Of a stretch of 56,020 nt of DNA, positions 8,479 to 16,514 are shown in pieces (position 1 is the stretch's first letter; every line of letters begins with the position of its first letter). Under the pieces are notes generated by a model. The model worked only from the letters and a program-made list of their open reading frames with translations, made no database searches and was not told where the DNA came from. Origin of the DNA: Gemmiger sp. An87 (GTDB taxonomy: Bacteria > Bacillota > Clostridia > Oscillospirales > Ruminococcaceae); contig NZ_NFHD01000021.1 in NCBI RefSeq assembly GCF_002159185.1, forward strand, positions 1 through 56,020, given 5' to 3'. Made by a program: the position numbers and the translations under genes.

Positions 8479-8718
8479 TCAAATCCTTGGTCCAAAGAAA
8501 TGAATCTGTTCTTTTGGCACACCGATGCGGTTCTGATAGGTCACGCGAGTCATTTCGGTTACAAAATCCCGGTCTTTTTCGGTCGCTTTTGACCACTGGA
8601 TATTGTATTTTCGGCAGATTTCAAAGAAAGTGTTATACCATAACTCGCTGTTTCTCTGTCCTTCCCAATATTCTTCCTGGATATTTTTAGGCGGACGGCC
8701 AACAATCTAGCCTGCCAT
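8479..8718 (-). pseudogene. Small protein gene with amber codon at position 4
   Basis: A GGGGGTGA ribosome binding site precedes ATG at 8718. The frame reads MAG, then TAG, then IVGRPPKNIQEEYWEGQ and continues for 75 codons, ending with KEQIHFFGPRI. Apart from this stop the frame is clean and coding-like. It starts 16 bp after the GNAT gene and shares its terminator. The family was not recognised; it is small, charged and probably helical. Either a nonsense mutation (from a CAG- or CGG-like codon) has silenced it, or translation restarts weakly at the ATT that follows. Confidence 0.6.
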
Positions 8719-8734
8719 TTCGTTCACCCCCACA

Positions 8735-9247
8735 TCAGATGAATTCATATAAAAGCTCACGTGCTACATCGTCAGAAATCAAAAACCGTTCCGGGCCGTC
8801 CCAAGAGGGCAGCGCCAACGCACCCAACTCGTTTTTGTAGTATGCAGCGAGCTCCGGTGTTTTGGCCTCAAACACCACATCCCCTTGCAGCCCCTCCTCA
8901 GCAGACAGTTTGACCGCAAAGGCCAGAAACATCCTGGCGATACCATGATATCGCTTACCGGATGGATTTCCGGCAATCGTCGGATTGCTGTGCCGTACAG
9001 TCTCGATGTAGGGCATGTATACCGCAACATACTGTTTTGAGATTTCGTATGCTGCCAGACCAACCAACTCGTTCTCAGTCGTTTTGGCAGTGTATCGAAG
9101 AAGCCTTGGGTCTTTCAGATAGCCGGTCCCCCAGTATGATTGCCATTCCTTTTCGATTTCACAAGTGTCCTCTGGGGAGGCCTCTTCCAATGTCAGGTAT
9201 ACTCTTTGATTTTCCTCGTCAAGGACATATGGATTTAGCGATCGCAT
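8735..9247 (-). CDS. GNAT-like acetyltransferase
   Basis: The 170-residue protein has the alternating strand/helix order of the GNAT fold: YLTLEEASPEDTCEIEKEW near the start, ELVGLAAYEI as the central strand, and HGIARMFLAFAVKLSAEEG as the acetyl-CoA-binding helix region (a weak match to the R/Q-x-x-G-x-G/A loop). The substrate is unknown. ATG 9247 fits the AAGGTGA ribosome binding site; a GTG three codons upstream overlaps that site and is rejected. It is the first gene of a two-gene unit with the small protein that has an early amber codon. Confidence 0.6.
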   Translation of the reverse strand: MRSLNPYVLDEENQRVYLTLEEASPEDTCEIEKEWQSYWGTGYLKDPRLLRYTAKTTENELVGLAAYEISKQYVAVYMPYIETVRHSNPTIAGNPSGKRYHGIARMFLAFAVKLSAEEGLQGDVVFEAKTPELAAYYKNELGALALPSWDGPERFLISDDVARELLYEFI

Positions 9248-9301
9248 CAAAATCACCTTTTTATATTATAGCATAAAATTACCCAAGGCAAAAGGCGGCT
9301 C

Positions 9302-9600
9302 TCAGCGCTTCATAAGAGCGGCCTTTTTACCATACTCCCGCAGCTTACACAGTGGGATTCTTTCCTCTACGCGGCGAGATTGTGCTTCAGCAGAGCTGCT
9401 GACTGCCCCAGCCTTACTGCTCTTCCGCAGCGGAAAATGTCCTGCCCACAGTTTTTTAGGCAGGGCTGCCCAGCTGAGCCTCCCTTATCCGCTTGCTGTT
9501 ACTCGCGGTGTTCGTGTCCTTGTCCAAAGTGATATAACAGCAATCACATTCCCAGCTGCGGCCCGCCCTCTTGGGCGATTTTCCGGTTGGAAACCCGCTC
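9302..9600 (-). pseudogene. TnpB (IS200/IS605-type) C-terminal fossil
   Basis: The minus strand from 9599 reads SGFPTGKSPKRAGRSWECDC, then CYITLDKDTNTASNSKR and LGSPA before TAA. The spacing of WECxxC, (H/L)DKDxNxA and the trailing basic stretch match the C-terminal zinc finger and last RuvC motif of TnpB. The first CxxC is lost. A shifted frame continues as SSSAEAQSRRVEERIPL to KLREYGKKAALMKR. It is a remnant only: no start, no N-terminal RuvC motifs and no TnpA. The match is by eye. Confidence 0.45.
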
Positions 9601-10464
9601 TTTTCGAGAGATCACGATGAACATTTTGGGTCTCCGAAGATTCCTTACGCCGCATTTTCATCATCATATATTCCCTGGACATCACATTGACGGAGAAGCT
9701 CATGCAGCCTCCCGGAAGAAAGAACCAGCCCATAACTCCGCTGTTCAGGTCTGTACCACACTCATACCCTTCAGCATCAAAGAGGACGGTTCTCTCCATT
9801 TTCCGCCGGACTGATGATCCCTCTATTGTACAGAATTAAAAGGGTCATCGATTCTTATCTTTTCCGACGACACAAGAGCGTAAGCTTGCAGCAGCGAAAT
9901 ACTGATTCCATTCGGACTTGAATCCAAGTAATTGAGTGGACAGATCCATGGAAATGAGCAAATCGGCAGACACCAAAACCGCCTCAAACACCTACTGATT
10001 CAATCGTTTCTATTTCAGTTTTATTCAAGGATCTGGTATAATAGCAATATCATCAAATATTGCACAATTACCTATCAATTTTACGGCTTGCGGCGCCGTC
10101 TATTTGCCCATCCGACTGCTCGGCGACATTCTCACAAAAGCCCCCTGTTTTCAAGCCTTTTCGCTTCACAAACACCTATGGATTATCCAAGTCGGAAGAC
10201 CTCAGAAAGCCTTGATTGAAAAGGGTTTAGGCACCATTGGCTGTACCACGTCAGGCCGCGCAATCCGTACTAAAATTCCGGAAAGTGTTTGTCCATTCGG
10301 GGTGGGCAATGAGCTCGGATAAAACGAACTGGTTTGTACCCAAAAGCAGAAAAGCCGTCGTTTCAAAATCAACTTGTTTCTATGCTTTTTCGTTGTGCCT
10401 GTCCTGTACCAATCTCTGCAGTTTGTAAGCACTATCATCCAGAATCCATAAGGAGGTATTTTCG
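9601..10464. other. Gene-poor stretch before the flavin reductase gene
   Basis: No gene could be supported in these 860 bases. On the minus strand a frame ending upstream of the TnpB fossil starts at 9799 (MERTVLFDAEGYECGTDL, GVMGWFFLPGGCMSFSV) and may be the front of another broken gene. A TATAAT word occurs at 10037 without a good -35. The composition is AT-richer than the following core region, and the change is abrupt near 10,460. Confidence 0.35.
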
Positions 10465-11025
10465 ATGCGTAAAAATTTTGGAGCCAAGCCCTGGACCTAT
10501 CCGCAGCCGGTGTTCATCCTGGCCACCTATGATGAGAACGGTGTTCCGGATGCCATGAACGCCGCCTGGGGCGGTATCAGTGACGACAAGGAGCTGACCA
10601 TGTGCATCAGCGCCGGGCACAAGACCACCGCCAACATTCTGGCTCGCAAGGCCTTTACTGTAAGTATGGCCACTGCCGATCAGGCTGTCGCCTGCGATTA
10701 CGTGGGCATTGAATCCGGCAAGCGCGTAGCCAACAAGCTGGAAAAGGCCGGCTGGCACACCACCAAATCGGAATTTGTGGACGCTCCTCTGGTGGATGAG
10801 CTGCCCATGGCGGTGGAGTGCCGCCTGGTGAGTTACGACCCGGAAAGCTGCCGTCTGGTGGGCGAGATCGTGAACGTATGCGCGGAGGAGCCCGTGCTGG
10901 ACAGCGAGGGAAAAATCGATGTGGAAAAGCTTGCGCCCATTACCTTTGACCCGGTGCACAATGTTTATCGCAAGCTGGGCGAAGTCGTAGGCCATGCCTT
11001 CCAGGATGGCGCAAAGCTGAAATAA
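10465..11025 (+). CDS. Flavin reductase family protein (FMN-binding split barrel)
   Basis: The 186-residue protein has the FMN-binding split-barrel order: PVFILATYDENGVPDAMNAAW as first strands, a GISDDKELTMCISAGHKTTANI flavin-contact segment, FTVSMATADQ, then a long C-terminal region ending in FDPVHNVYRKLGEVVGHAF. Members bind FMN and act as flavin reductases or small-molecule oxidoreductases in the cytoplasm; the substrate is not evident. The start has an AGGAGG site 9 nt upstream. It is followed after 12 bp by a DUF1905 gene, so the two form a short operon ending at the hairpin 11362..11396. Confidence 0.88.
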   Translation: MRKNFGAKPWTYPQPVFILATYDENGVPDAMNAAWGGISDDKELTMCISAGHKTTANILARKAFTVSMATADQAVACDYVGIESGKRVANKLEKAGWHTTKSEFVDAPLVDELPMAVECRLVSYDPESCRLVGEIVNVCAEEPVLDSEGKIDVEKLAPITFDPVHNVYRKLGEVVGHAFQDGAKLK

Positions 11026-11037
11026 TCCGGTAACACC

Positions 11038-11322
11038 ATGAGTGAATCATTGTATCAATTTGAGGCGGTGATCGAGCCGGTACCGGACAAGGGCGGTGCG
11101 TTTGTTCGGGTCCCGTTCGACATCCGCAAGGAATTCGGCCAGGGCCGGGTAAAGGTGGAGGCCACCTTCAACGGTGTTCCCTACTGCGGCAGCATCGTGA
11201 ACATGGGGGTTAAAAATCCCGATGGCTCCATCTGCTATATTTTGGGTGTTCGCAAGGACATTCAGAAAGCCATGGACCGTTATCCCGGTGACACCATTCG
11301 GGTGATAGTTCGCCGGATTTGA
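11038..11322 (+). CDS. DUF1905 domain protein
   Basis: The 94-residue beta-rich protein has the DUF1905 pattern: YQFEAVIEPVPDKGGAFVRV, then PFDIRKEFG, VKVEATFNGVPYCGSI and a DTIRVIVRR end. DUF1905 is a small barrel of unknown function, sometimes fused to YdeI/OmpD-like domains. It lies 12 bp after the flavin reductase gene and shares its direction. The ribosome binding site is weak (GGTAACACC), consistent with translational coupling to the upstream gene. Confidence 0.85.
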   Translation: MSESLYQFEAVIEPVPDKGGAFVRVPFDIRKEFGQGRVKVEATFNGVPYCGSIVNMGVKNPDGSICYILGVRKDIQKAMDRYPGDTIRVIVRRI

Positions 11323-11361
11323 ACGCCTTGCCAGAGGCATTTAAAACAACTTCATAAAAAA

Positions 11362-11396
11362 CAGAGGGGGCCTTTGATGCAGGAAGGCTCCCTCTG
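11362..11396. terminator. Bidirectional terminator between convergent genes
   Basis: The hairpin cagagggggcctt / ggaaggctccctctg (one mismatch) has A and T runs on its outer sides. It separates the DUF1905 gene from the convergent MacB-like gene. Confidence 0.8.
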
Positions 11397-11403
11397 ATGC
11401 TTT

Positions 11404-12573
11404 TTATCCATTTTTTCGGAGATCTCCGACAGCTTTTGCCGGGGCATGGTAACGCCAGCGGACATCCTTGTCCGGGTGCTTTGAATCAGGCTTGACAGCC
11501 GGCTTCTCCGCCTCATTGCTGCCGGGTGTTTTTCTGCGGCCTGCCAGCTGCCAGAGCAGCAGTCCACAGGCAAACAGTACAACCGCTGCCGCACCCAGCA
11601 CCGCAAGCTGCCTCGCCGCTTGCACCGCTTCGGCCAGATAATCGCTGTTTTTGGCCAGAGCCTGCGCGGCGAGCAGCGGATTCTGCTCATCTGTCTGAAA
11701 GAACTCTGCCGGCAGATCCACTCCGCAGAAGGCCAGGTTCAACACTGCCACTGGTAAAATCAACCGGGCCAGACACCAGCCGAGCGCCCGCTTGCGGCCG
11801 TTGAGCATGCTGCCCCACCGGCCATACAGCCGCACCGCATCCAGATAGCCCCGCAGCAGCACGCAAGCGCAGAGCAGTACCGTGCAGCACAGGATCACCG
11901 CGTACACCTCCTGACGCAGCAGCTGCCGCCACAGGCCCAGATCCACCCCCTCTGTCTTCGGGGTGTAGTTTGCTTTTGCCTGCAGATCATACAGCACTGA
12001 AAGCCGCAGCCGATCGTTCTGGGCCAGCAGCATCCGGTTGGGTGCAAGCGTGCTGTTCGGCTGATCGGGATGAGCGCTCAGATAGAGCGGCGCGGTTTCA
12101 CCTTCCGGCTGGTACACGCCGCACACCGTGTAATCCACGCCCTCGATGGAGAGCGTCTGCCCTGCTGCCGCGATGCCCTCCGGCACCACCGCCTGGTACT
12201 GCCGCAGCAGCACCGCCTGAGGCTGGTAGAAATCGCCCTCAACAAACGCAAGACCTGCCACCTGGCCCCAGTTGGACAAAGCCACCCGGGCCGTCATCTT
12301 CTGCGTTCCGCTGGGCAGCTCCACCTCCAGCTCTCCCTGCCATGCGGCGCTGTTCTCTGCTTTTTCCCCCACCCGGCGCTGGAACACCTCCAGCGCCGGG
12401 TGGGGCGGCGTTTCGCCCAGCTCCGGGTATTCCAGCAGCATGGGGATGGCCTCCAGCGCACTGCGGCAGAGCAGCACCTGCCGGGCAAACACCGCCGCAC
12501 AGGCCGCCAGCAGCAAAAGAGCCAGCACCCGCAGGGCCACCGCTCCCTTACTGCGCGGTCTGCTCGTTTTCAT
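11404..12573 (-). CDS. MacB/FtsX-like membrane permease without linked ATPase
   Basis: The product has 389 residues. One transmembrane helix lies near residues 14-30 and an outside domain at about 35-220. Three more helices lie near 223-243, 267-285 and 324-343, followed by a lysine-rich tail. This 1+3 layout with a large outer domain after the first helix is that of MacB/FtsX/LolE permeases; GDFYQPQAVLLRQYQAVV and GVDYTVCGVY resemble the MacB core domain. Such permeases work with a MacB/LolD-type ATPase, but none is encoded here. It is the last gene of the sugar-permease operon and overlaps the end of the adaptor-like gene. ATG 12573 has GGAG 5 nt upstream; ATG 12582 is the alternative. Confidence 0.65.
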   Translation of the reverse strand: MKTSRPRSKGAVALRVLALLLLAACAAVFARQVLLCRSALEAIPMLLEYPELGETPPHPALEVFQRRVGEKAENSAAWQGELEVELPSGTQKMTARVALSNWGQVAGLAFVEGDFYQPQAVLLRQYQAVVPEGIAAAGQTLSIEGVDYTVCGVYQPEGETAPLYLSAHPDQPNSTLAPNRMLLAQNDRLRLSVLYDLQAKANYTPKTEGVDLGLWRQLLRQEVYAVILCCTVLLCACVLLRGYLDAVRLYGRWGSMLNGRKRALGWCLARLILPVAVLNLAFCGVDLPAEFFQTDEQNPLLAAQALAKNSDYLAEAVQAARQLAVLGAAAVVLFACGLLLWQLAGRRKTPGSNEAEKPAVKPDSKHPDKDVRWRYHAPAKAVGDLRKNG

Positions 12574-13249
12574 TCGCTCCATCCGGCTGCACCACCTTTA
12601 CCAAATCCCCGTCCTGAATGGGCGCAGCCCCATAGGCCGCGATTCGAAACTCTCCGGTCTCGCCCAGATTCACCACCGCGCTCTGGCCGTCGGAGGCGTA
12701 CACCTCCACTGCGACCGCCACTGCATAGTTCTGCTTGCCCCAGGGGGTCCAGCGCTCCTCCAGCTTCATTACCATGGTGGAGCCATCCTCCTGGGTTTGG
12801 ATGGCGGACAGGGGCAGCTTGTACCATCCTTCCGTGAGGATGCGGGCCTGGATGATCACCGGGCCTTCCGGCAGTTCCGGCAGCGGATTTTTCTGCCGCA
12901 GAATCACCGTGTCTTCGGTCTGTTCCTCTTCGACGGCCAATTCCAGGGCCAGCAGGTTCATCTCGCTCTCCGGCGGGAAGGCCAACAGCGAGGCGGTCTG
13001 CAGAATCTGAGCATCTTTGCCCTGTACCGGCACGCGGATGCGCAGCGCCGGACGCTCGTCCTCGGTGCGGTAGACCGTTCCGTTAAAAAAGTACTCCTGG
13101 TTCACACTGCCTCGAGTGGTGAAGACCGCCTCCACCTGGGGTGCAAGGGTCCACTCCACCAGCCAGGCGACCGAGGTGCACAGCGCTGCTGCCAGCACGA
13201 TCGCCAGAAAAACGGCAAAGCGCCGCTTGTTGTTTTTTGTTCGTTTCAT
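12548..13249 (-). CDS. Membrane-anchored adaptor-like protein
   Basis: This 233-residue protein has one N-terminal membrane helix (FAVFLAIVLAAALCTSVAWL, about residues 11-30) and an outside beta-rich region. A stretch of paired strands (VFTTRGSVNQEYFFNGTVYR, ALRIRVPVQG) and a C-terminal segment PIQDGDLVKVVQPDG resemble the membrane-proximal part of HlyD/MacA-type adaptors, but the lipoyl and coiled-coil parts are not obvious. The role is inferred: it may link the MacB-like permease, whose gene overlaps its end, to an outside partner. A GGGAGG ribosome binding site lies 7 nt before the chosen ATG. It follows the second sugar permease by 23 bp. Confidence 0.55.
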   Translation of the reverse strand: MKRTKNNKRRFAVFLAIVLAAALCTSVAWLVEWTLAPQVEAVFTTRGSVNQEYFFNGTVYRTEDERPALRIRVPVQGKDAQILQTASLLAFPPESEMNLLALELAVEEEQTEDTVILRQKNPLPELPEGPVIIQARILTEGWYKLPLSAIQTQEDGSTMVMKLEERWTPWGKQNYAVAVAVEVYASDGQSAVVNLGETGEFRIAAYGAAPIQDGDLVKVVQPDGANENEQTAQ

Positions 13250-13272
13250 GCTGTTTTCCTCCCCGGCGGCGC

Positions 13273-14124
13273 TTATTTGATGCCGGTGAATTCGATGCCC
13301 TCCACCAGTTCCTCGTTGAAGAACCAGAACAGCAGCAGTACCGGCAGCATGGCCAGCACACCGCAGGGGAACACCACGGCCAGTGCATCCCGACTTGTGC
13401 TGGCCAGGAACACCGAAAAGGGATATTTTGCGTTGTCCTTCAAAAAGGCCAGCGGCTGCTCCACCATGTTCCAGGCGTCGATAAAAGTGAGCAGACACAA
13501 ACTAACCGCACCCGCCCGTCCTGCGGGCAGCAGCACCCGGAACAGCACAGTCAGGGTGCCTGCCCCGTCGATCTGCCCGGCCTGCAGCACCTCGTCCGGC
13601 ACAGCCTTGAAGATCTGGGTCATCAGGAAGGTGCCAAAGGGCAGGAACATGGCCGGAAGGATCAGCGCGCCGTAGCTGTCCAGCAGGTTCAGCCGTTCCA
13701 GCACGATGTAGTTGGGCACCAGTGTCACCTGTACCGGCATGAGCATGAGCACCACCAGCAGGTAAAACAGCCACCGTTTGCCCGGAAAAGAGAACTTCGC
13801 AAAAGCAAAGCCGCCCAGAATGCTCACCAGCAGCTGCCCGGCCACGATCACGCCGCACATGGCCAGCGTGCGCCAGAAGCGCAGCCAGTAAGCAGTGCGC
13901 CGCAAAAACACCTGCAGATAGCCTTGCAGGGAAAATTGTTCCGGCAAAAGGCTCAGATCCAGTTCACCCGTACCGGAGGCCAGCGCACCGTAGCGCTGTA
14001 CTGCCTCCTGGGGAGACAGAAAACTGTTGCACAGCACATAAACCGCCGGGAACAGCACGATCACCGACAGCACCAGAAACAGCGCCGCCAGAATCCAGTC
14101 CCGCTTTCTTCGTTTCCGCTTCAC
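13273..14124 (-). CDS. Carbohydrate ABC transporter permease (MalG type)
   Basis: The 283-residue protein has six predicted membrane helices and the EAA loop of CUT1 importers (EVLQAGQIDGAGTLTVLF, about residues 178-195), which docks the ATPase. The first helix (WILAALFLVLSVIVLFPAVY) and the C-terminus VEGIEFTGIK are typical of MalG-like subunits. With the MalF-type partner it would form the channel for sugar uptake. Its ATG overlaps the stop of the upstream permease (ATGA), so translation is coupled. No ATPase gene is present; a shared MsmK/MsmX-type ATPase elsewhere in the genome is the usual solution in Firmicutes. Confidence 0.9.
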   Translation of the reverse strand: MKRKRRKRDWILAALFLVLSVIVLFPAVYVLCNSFLSPQEAVQRYGALASGTGELDLSLLPEQFSLQGYLQVFLRRTAYWLRFWRTLAMCGVIVAGQLLVSILGGFAFAKFSFPGKRWLFYLLVVLMLMPVQVTLVPNYIVLERLNLLDSYGALILPAMFLPFGTFLMTQIFKAVPDEVLQAGQIDGAGTLTVLFRVLLPAGRAGAVSLCLLTFIDAWNMVEQPLAFLKDNAKYPFSVFLASTSRDALAVVFPCGVLAMLPVLLLFWFFNEELVEGIEFTGIK

Positions 14125-14996
14125 AAGACCGCCTCCCCGTCCTCTGACTGCATCCGGTACAGCACTGCCACCAGCACCATCATGCCTGTGAACAGCAGAA
14201 TCGCCGCCACCGACAGCCGGGAATAGGTCATGTTATTGAAGTTGTTATTCAGGTAATGCTGCAGAAAATACACGCTGGTATGGGGATGTTCACCGCCCAG
14301 CAGGAAGGCTTCCCGGTAGGATTTGAAGGCATTGATCACACTGATAACCACCACAAAAAACACTGTGGGCCGCATCAGGGGCGCGGTGATGCGCCAGAAC
14401 ACCTGCCGCTCGTTTGCGCCCTCCAGCCGGGCGCATTGATACAGCTCCTCCGGAATCATGTTCAGCCCGGCCAGCAGAAGAATCACATTGTAGCCGCAGT
14501 TTTTCCACACATACAGCGCCATCAGCACCCAGAAAGCCGCCGGGCTTTCCATCCAGCGGACCGGCGAAAGGCCCACCGCTTCCAGAGCCGCATTCAGTGC
14601 CCCCTGCTCGGCCAGGAACACATCCACCACCATCACAATGCCCGCCACCGGCACCACCATGGGGAACAGCAGCACGTTGCGGAAAAGCCTTGTGCCCGCA
14701 AACTTTTTCTGCAGCGCCAGGGCAAGCAGCATGCTCACCACCAGAATCAGCGGTACACCCAGCCCCAGGAAACGCAGGGTGTTGCCTGCCGCCAGCCGAA
14801 AGCTGCGGGTGCTCAGCACATAGGCGTAGTTATCCAGCCCCACAAAGGTCTGGCCCCCGGGGCCGAAGGTAAGCGAATACCAGAAGGTAAGCCCAAAGGG
14901 CAGCGCGAAAAAGATCAGTGTTCCCAGCAGGACCGGGGCGGCCAGCGCATAGCCGGTCAGGGCCTGGCGCCGTTTCCATCGGCTGTGTTTGTTCAT
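14121..14996 (-). CDS. Carbohydrate ABC transporter permease (MalF/UgpA type)
   Basis: The 291-residue protein has six membrane helices, beginning with LTGYALAAPVLLGTLIFFAL, a conserved VGLDNYAYVL segment, and the EAA loop (EELYQCARLEGANERQVFWR, about residues 203-222). It is the first gene of the leftward operon with MalG-type permease, adaptor-like protein and MacB-like permease. The ATG at 14996 is fixed by AAAGGAGG 9 nt upstream; the frame is open further upstream but runs over the promoter. It is divergent from the solute-binding lipoprotein gene, with a 142-bp control region between them. Confidence 0.9.
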   Translation of the reverse strand: MNKHSRWKRRQALTGYALAAPVLLGTLIFFALPFGLTFWYSLTFGPGGQTFVGLDNYAYVLSTRSFRLAAGNTLRFLGLGVPLILVVSMLLALALQKKFAGTRLFRNVLLFPMVVPVAGIVMVVDVFLAEQGALNAALEAVGLSPVRWMESPAAFWVLMALYVWKNCGYNVILLLAGLNMIPEELYQCARLEGANERQVFWRITAPLMRPTVFFVVVISVINAFKSYREAFLLGGEHPHTSVYFLQHYLNNNFNNMTYSRLSVAAILLFTGMMVLVAVLYRMQSEDGEAVL

Positions 14997-15023
14997 GGCT
15001 GCCCGCCTCCTTTGCAGTAATTT

Positions 15024-15052
15024 TTGACAAACACGCTTTGAATGTTTATCAT
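15024..15052 (+). promoter_or_regulatory. Promoter of the solute-binding protein gene
   Basis: TTGACA at 15024-15029, a 17-bp spacer and TATCAT at 15047-15052 match the vegetative consensus. It would start transcription near 15059, about 80 bp before the lipoprotein start codon. Confidence 0.65.
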
Positions 15053-15065
15053 AGTAGTGTACTAT
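15051..15065. promoter_or_regulatory. Palindrome ATAGTA-N3-TACTAT, candidate operator
   Basis: A perfect 6-bp inverted repeat with a 3-bp centre overlaps the -10 and start region of the plus-strand promoter and lies just downstream of the minus-strand promoter. A repressor bound here could control both halves of the transporter. No regulator gene lies beside it. Confidence 0.4.
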
Positions 15066-15072
15066 ATATTTC

Positions 15073-15101
15073 AGCATAGCACACCCTCTACGTTTTGTAA
15101 A
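15073..15101 (-). promoter_or_regulatory. Promoter of the permease operon
   Basis: On the minus strand TTTACA (15096-15101), a 17-bp spacer and TATGCT (15073-15078) form a good promoter about 75 bp upstream of the MalF-type gene. It lies back to back with the promoter of the binding-protein gene. Confidence 0.55.
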
Positions 15102-15138
15102 GTCAAAAGGGCGGCGGCTATGCCGGGAGGGATCTTGC

Positions 15139-16488
15139 ATGATACGAAACCGCATCGTCCGCTGCCTGCTGGCAGCGGCGCTTCTGCTGGGCCTTGCCTG
15201 CGGCTGTTCTGCACAAACGGCCGAAGCAGAGCCGGAGCAGGATGTGATGGTCATCTGCGCCGAACTGCGGGACTACCGCAACGTGATGAAGGGTGTGAAC
15301 TATTACTCGGTGCGCTACTATCCCAACGCCCAGTTTGAAATGCTTTGGCTGCCGGACCCTCAGGTAGACCCGGAGGGACGCGAACAGCTGATTCGTCAGC
15401 TGCGCACCCAGATCATGGCGGGCAAAGGGCCGGACGTCTTTCTGCTGCGGGGCACCGACAGCCTGCTGAACCCCTCGGATTCCAGCGAATATCTGTTTGA
15501 GGACCTGCACAAGGCGCAGACAGCCGGGCTGTTCTGCGACCTGACCACCCTTCTGAGCGACCAGGATTTCGCCGGGCTGATTCCCGCGCTGGCCGAATAC
15601 AAAACCAACGGCGAGCCGCTGTATCTGCTGCCGCTGGGCTATCTGCCTCTCACCGTGAGCTATACCAGCGACGCGCCGGACGCCTTTGCCCAGGCAGCGC
15701 AGAGCACCTCTCCTCTGCTGGATTATCTGCCCGCGCTGCTCAGTCAGGCGGGCGATGACCATGCAGGCGATCTTTCCGGCCTGGCCCGGGCGCTGCCGCT
15801 GGCGGGCGGCATTGGTGATCTGAGCGAGACCATTGACCGGGAGGATTTTCCGGCCCTGCTTCGGCTGCAAAAGCAGCTGATGCAAACCGATACCTTCGGG
15901 CAGCCGACGATTTCTTCGCTGAAAGAGGGATTCACCGGCGGGGAGTTTTTGTGCTGGACCGGCCTTCCCCTTTATGATCCATTCCTGGAACAGGCCAGCC
16001 TGCTGGCTGCTCAAAACAGCGAACCGTATTTTGCAGCGGTACCCAATCTGGATGGCGGCATCACTGCCATGGCCACCAGCTACGTGGGAGTGCGGGCCAA
16101 CTCCACTCATCTGGACCAGGCCCGGGACCTGATTCAGACCTTGCTCAGCGAGCACATCCAAACCTGGGAGACCAATTTCCCCAACCCCGGTTACCGGGAG
16201 CTGAGCAGCGCCGACCAAGGGCTGCCGGTGTGCAAAACCGCTCTGGCCGCCATGCTGCAAGACCGCAACCGCTACGGCCCCTCCGGCGGCTTTGTGTGGG
16301 GTGAGATCAGCGATGATACCATCGCACGCTATGAGGACTTCCAGAACAGCGTGACCCATATCACCCTGGTAGACCGGCGATTCGAGCGGTATCTTGCAAT
16401 CTGCGAGCCCTATTTTGCAGGCACGCAGAGCGAGGAACTTACTCTGGAGAAATTGCAGCGGGAATTCGTGATCTACGCGGACGAATGA
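15139..16488 (+). CDS. ABC transporter solute-binding lipoprotein (carbohydrate type)
   Basis: The 449-residue protein starts with a signal peptide (CLLAAALLLGLACGC) that ends at cysteines suited to lipid attachment, although the lipobox (ACGC or GLAC) is not canonical. The body has the extracellular binding-protein family 1 layout: QLRTQIMAGKGPDVFLL, an FEDLHKAQTAGLFCDLTTLL segment and late motifs SLKEGFTGGEFLCW. It would capture a sugar or oligosaccharide outside the cell and hand it to the divergent MalF/MalG-type permeases. The ligand cannot be read from the sequence. The start has GGGAGGG 8 nt upstream. The gene is alone on its strand and ends at a strong terminator. Confidence 0.85.
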   Translation: MIRNRIVRCLLAAALLLGLACGCSAQTAEAEPEQDVMVICAELRDYRNVMKGVNYYSVRYYPNAQFEMLWLPDPQVDPEGREQLIRQLRTQIMAGKGPDVFLLRGTDSLLNPSDSSEYLFEDLHKAQTAGLFCDLTTLLSDQDFAGLIPALAEYKTNGEPLYLLPLGYLPLTVSYTSDAPDAFAQAAQSTSPLLDYLPALLSQAGDDHAGDLSGLARALPLAGGIGDLSETIDREDFPALLRLQKQLMQTDTFGQPTISSLKEGFTGGEFLCWTGLPLYDPFLEQASLLAAQNSEPYFAAVPNLDGGITAMATSYVGVRANSTHLDQARDLIQTLLSEHIQTWETNFPNPGYRELSSADQGLPVCKTALAAMLQDRNRYGPSGGFVWGEISDDTIARYEDFQNSVTHITLVDRRFERYLAICEPYFAGTQSEELTLEKLQREFVIYADE

Positions 16489-16514
16489 CCGCTCTCCGAT
16501 AAAATCAACTGATA

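Noticed and set aside
8707-8709. TAG read as pyrrolysine or another recoded amino acid
   Set aside because: No recoding element or pyrrolysine machinery is visible and other genes here use TAG as a normal stop; a nonsense mutation is simpler.
10021-10060. TATAAT word at 10037 as a promoter
   Set aside because: No acceptable -35 lies 16-18 bp upstream and the next gene starts more than 400 bp away.
13141-14226. Plus-strand 361-codon frame across the ABC permease genes
   Set aside because: It is antisense to two permeases with clear EAA loops; the translation is basic and low-complexity with no domain.
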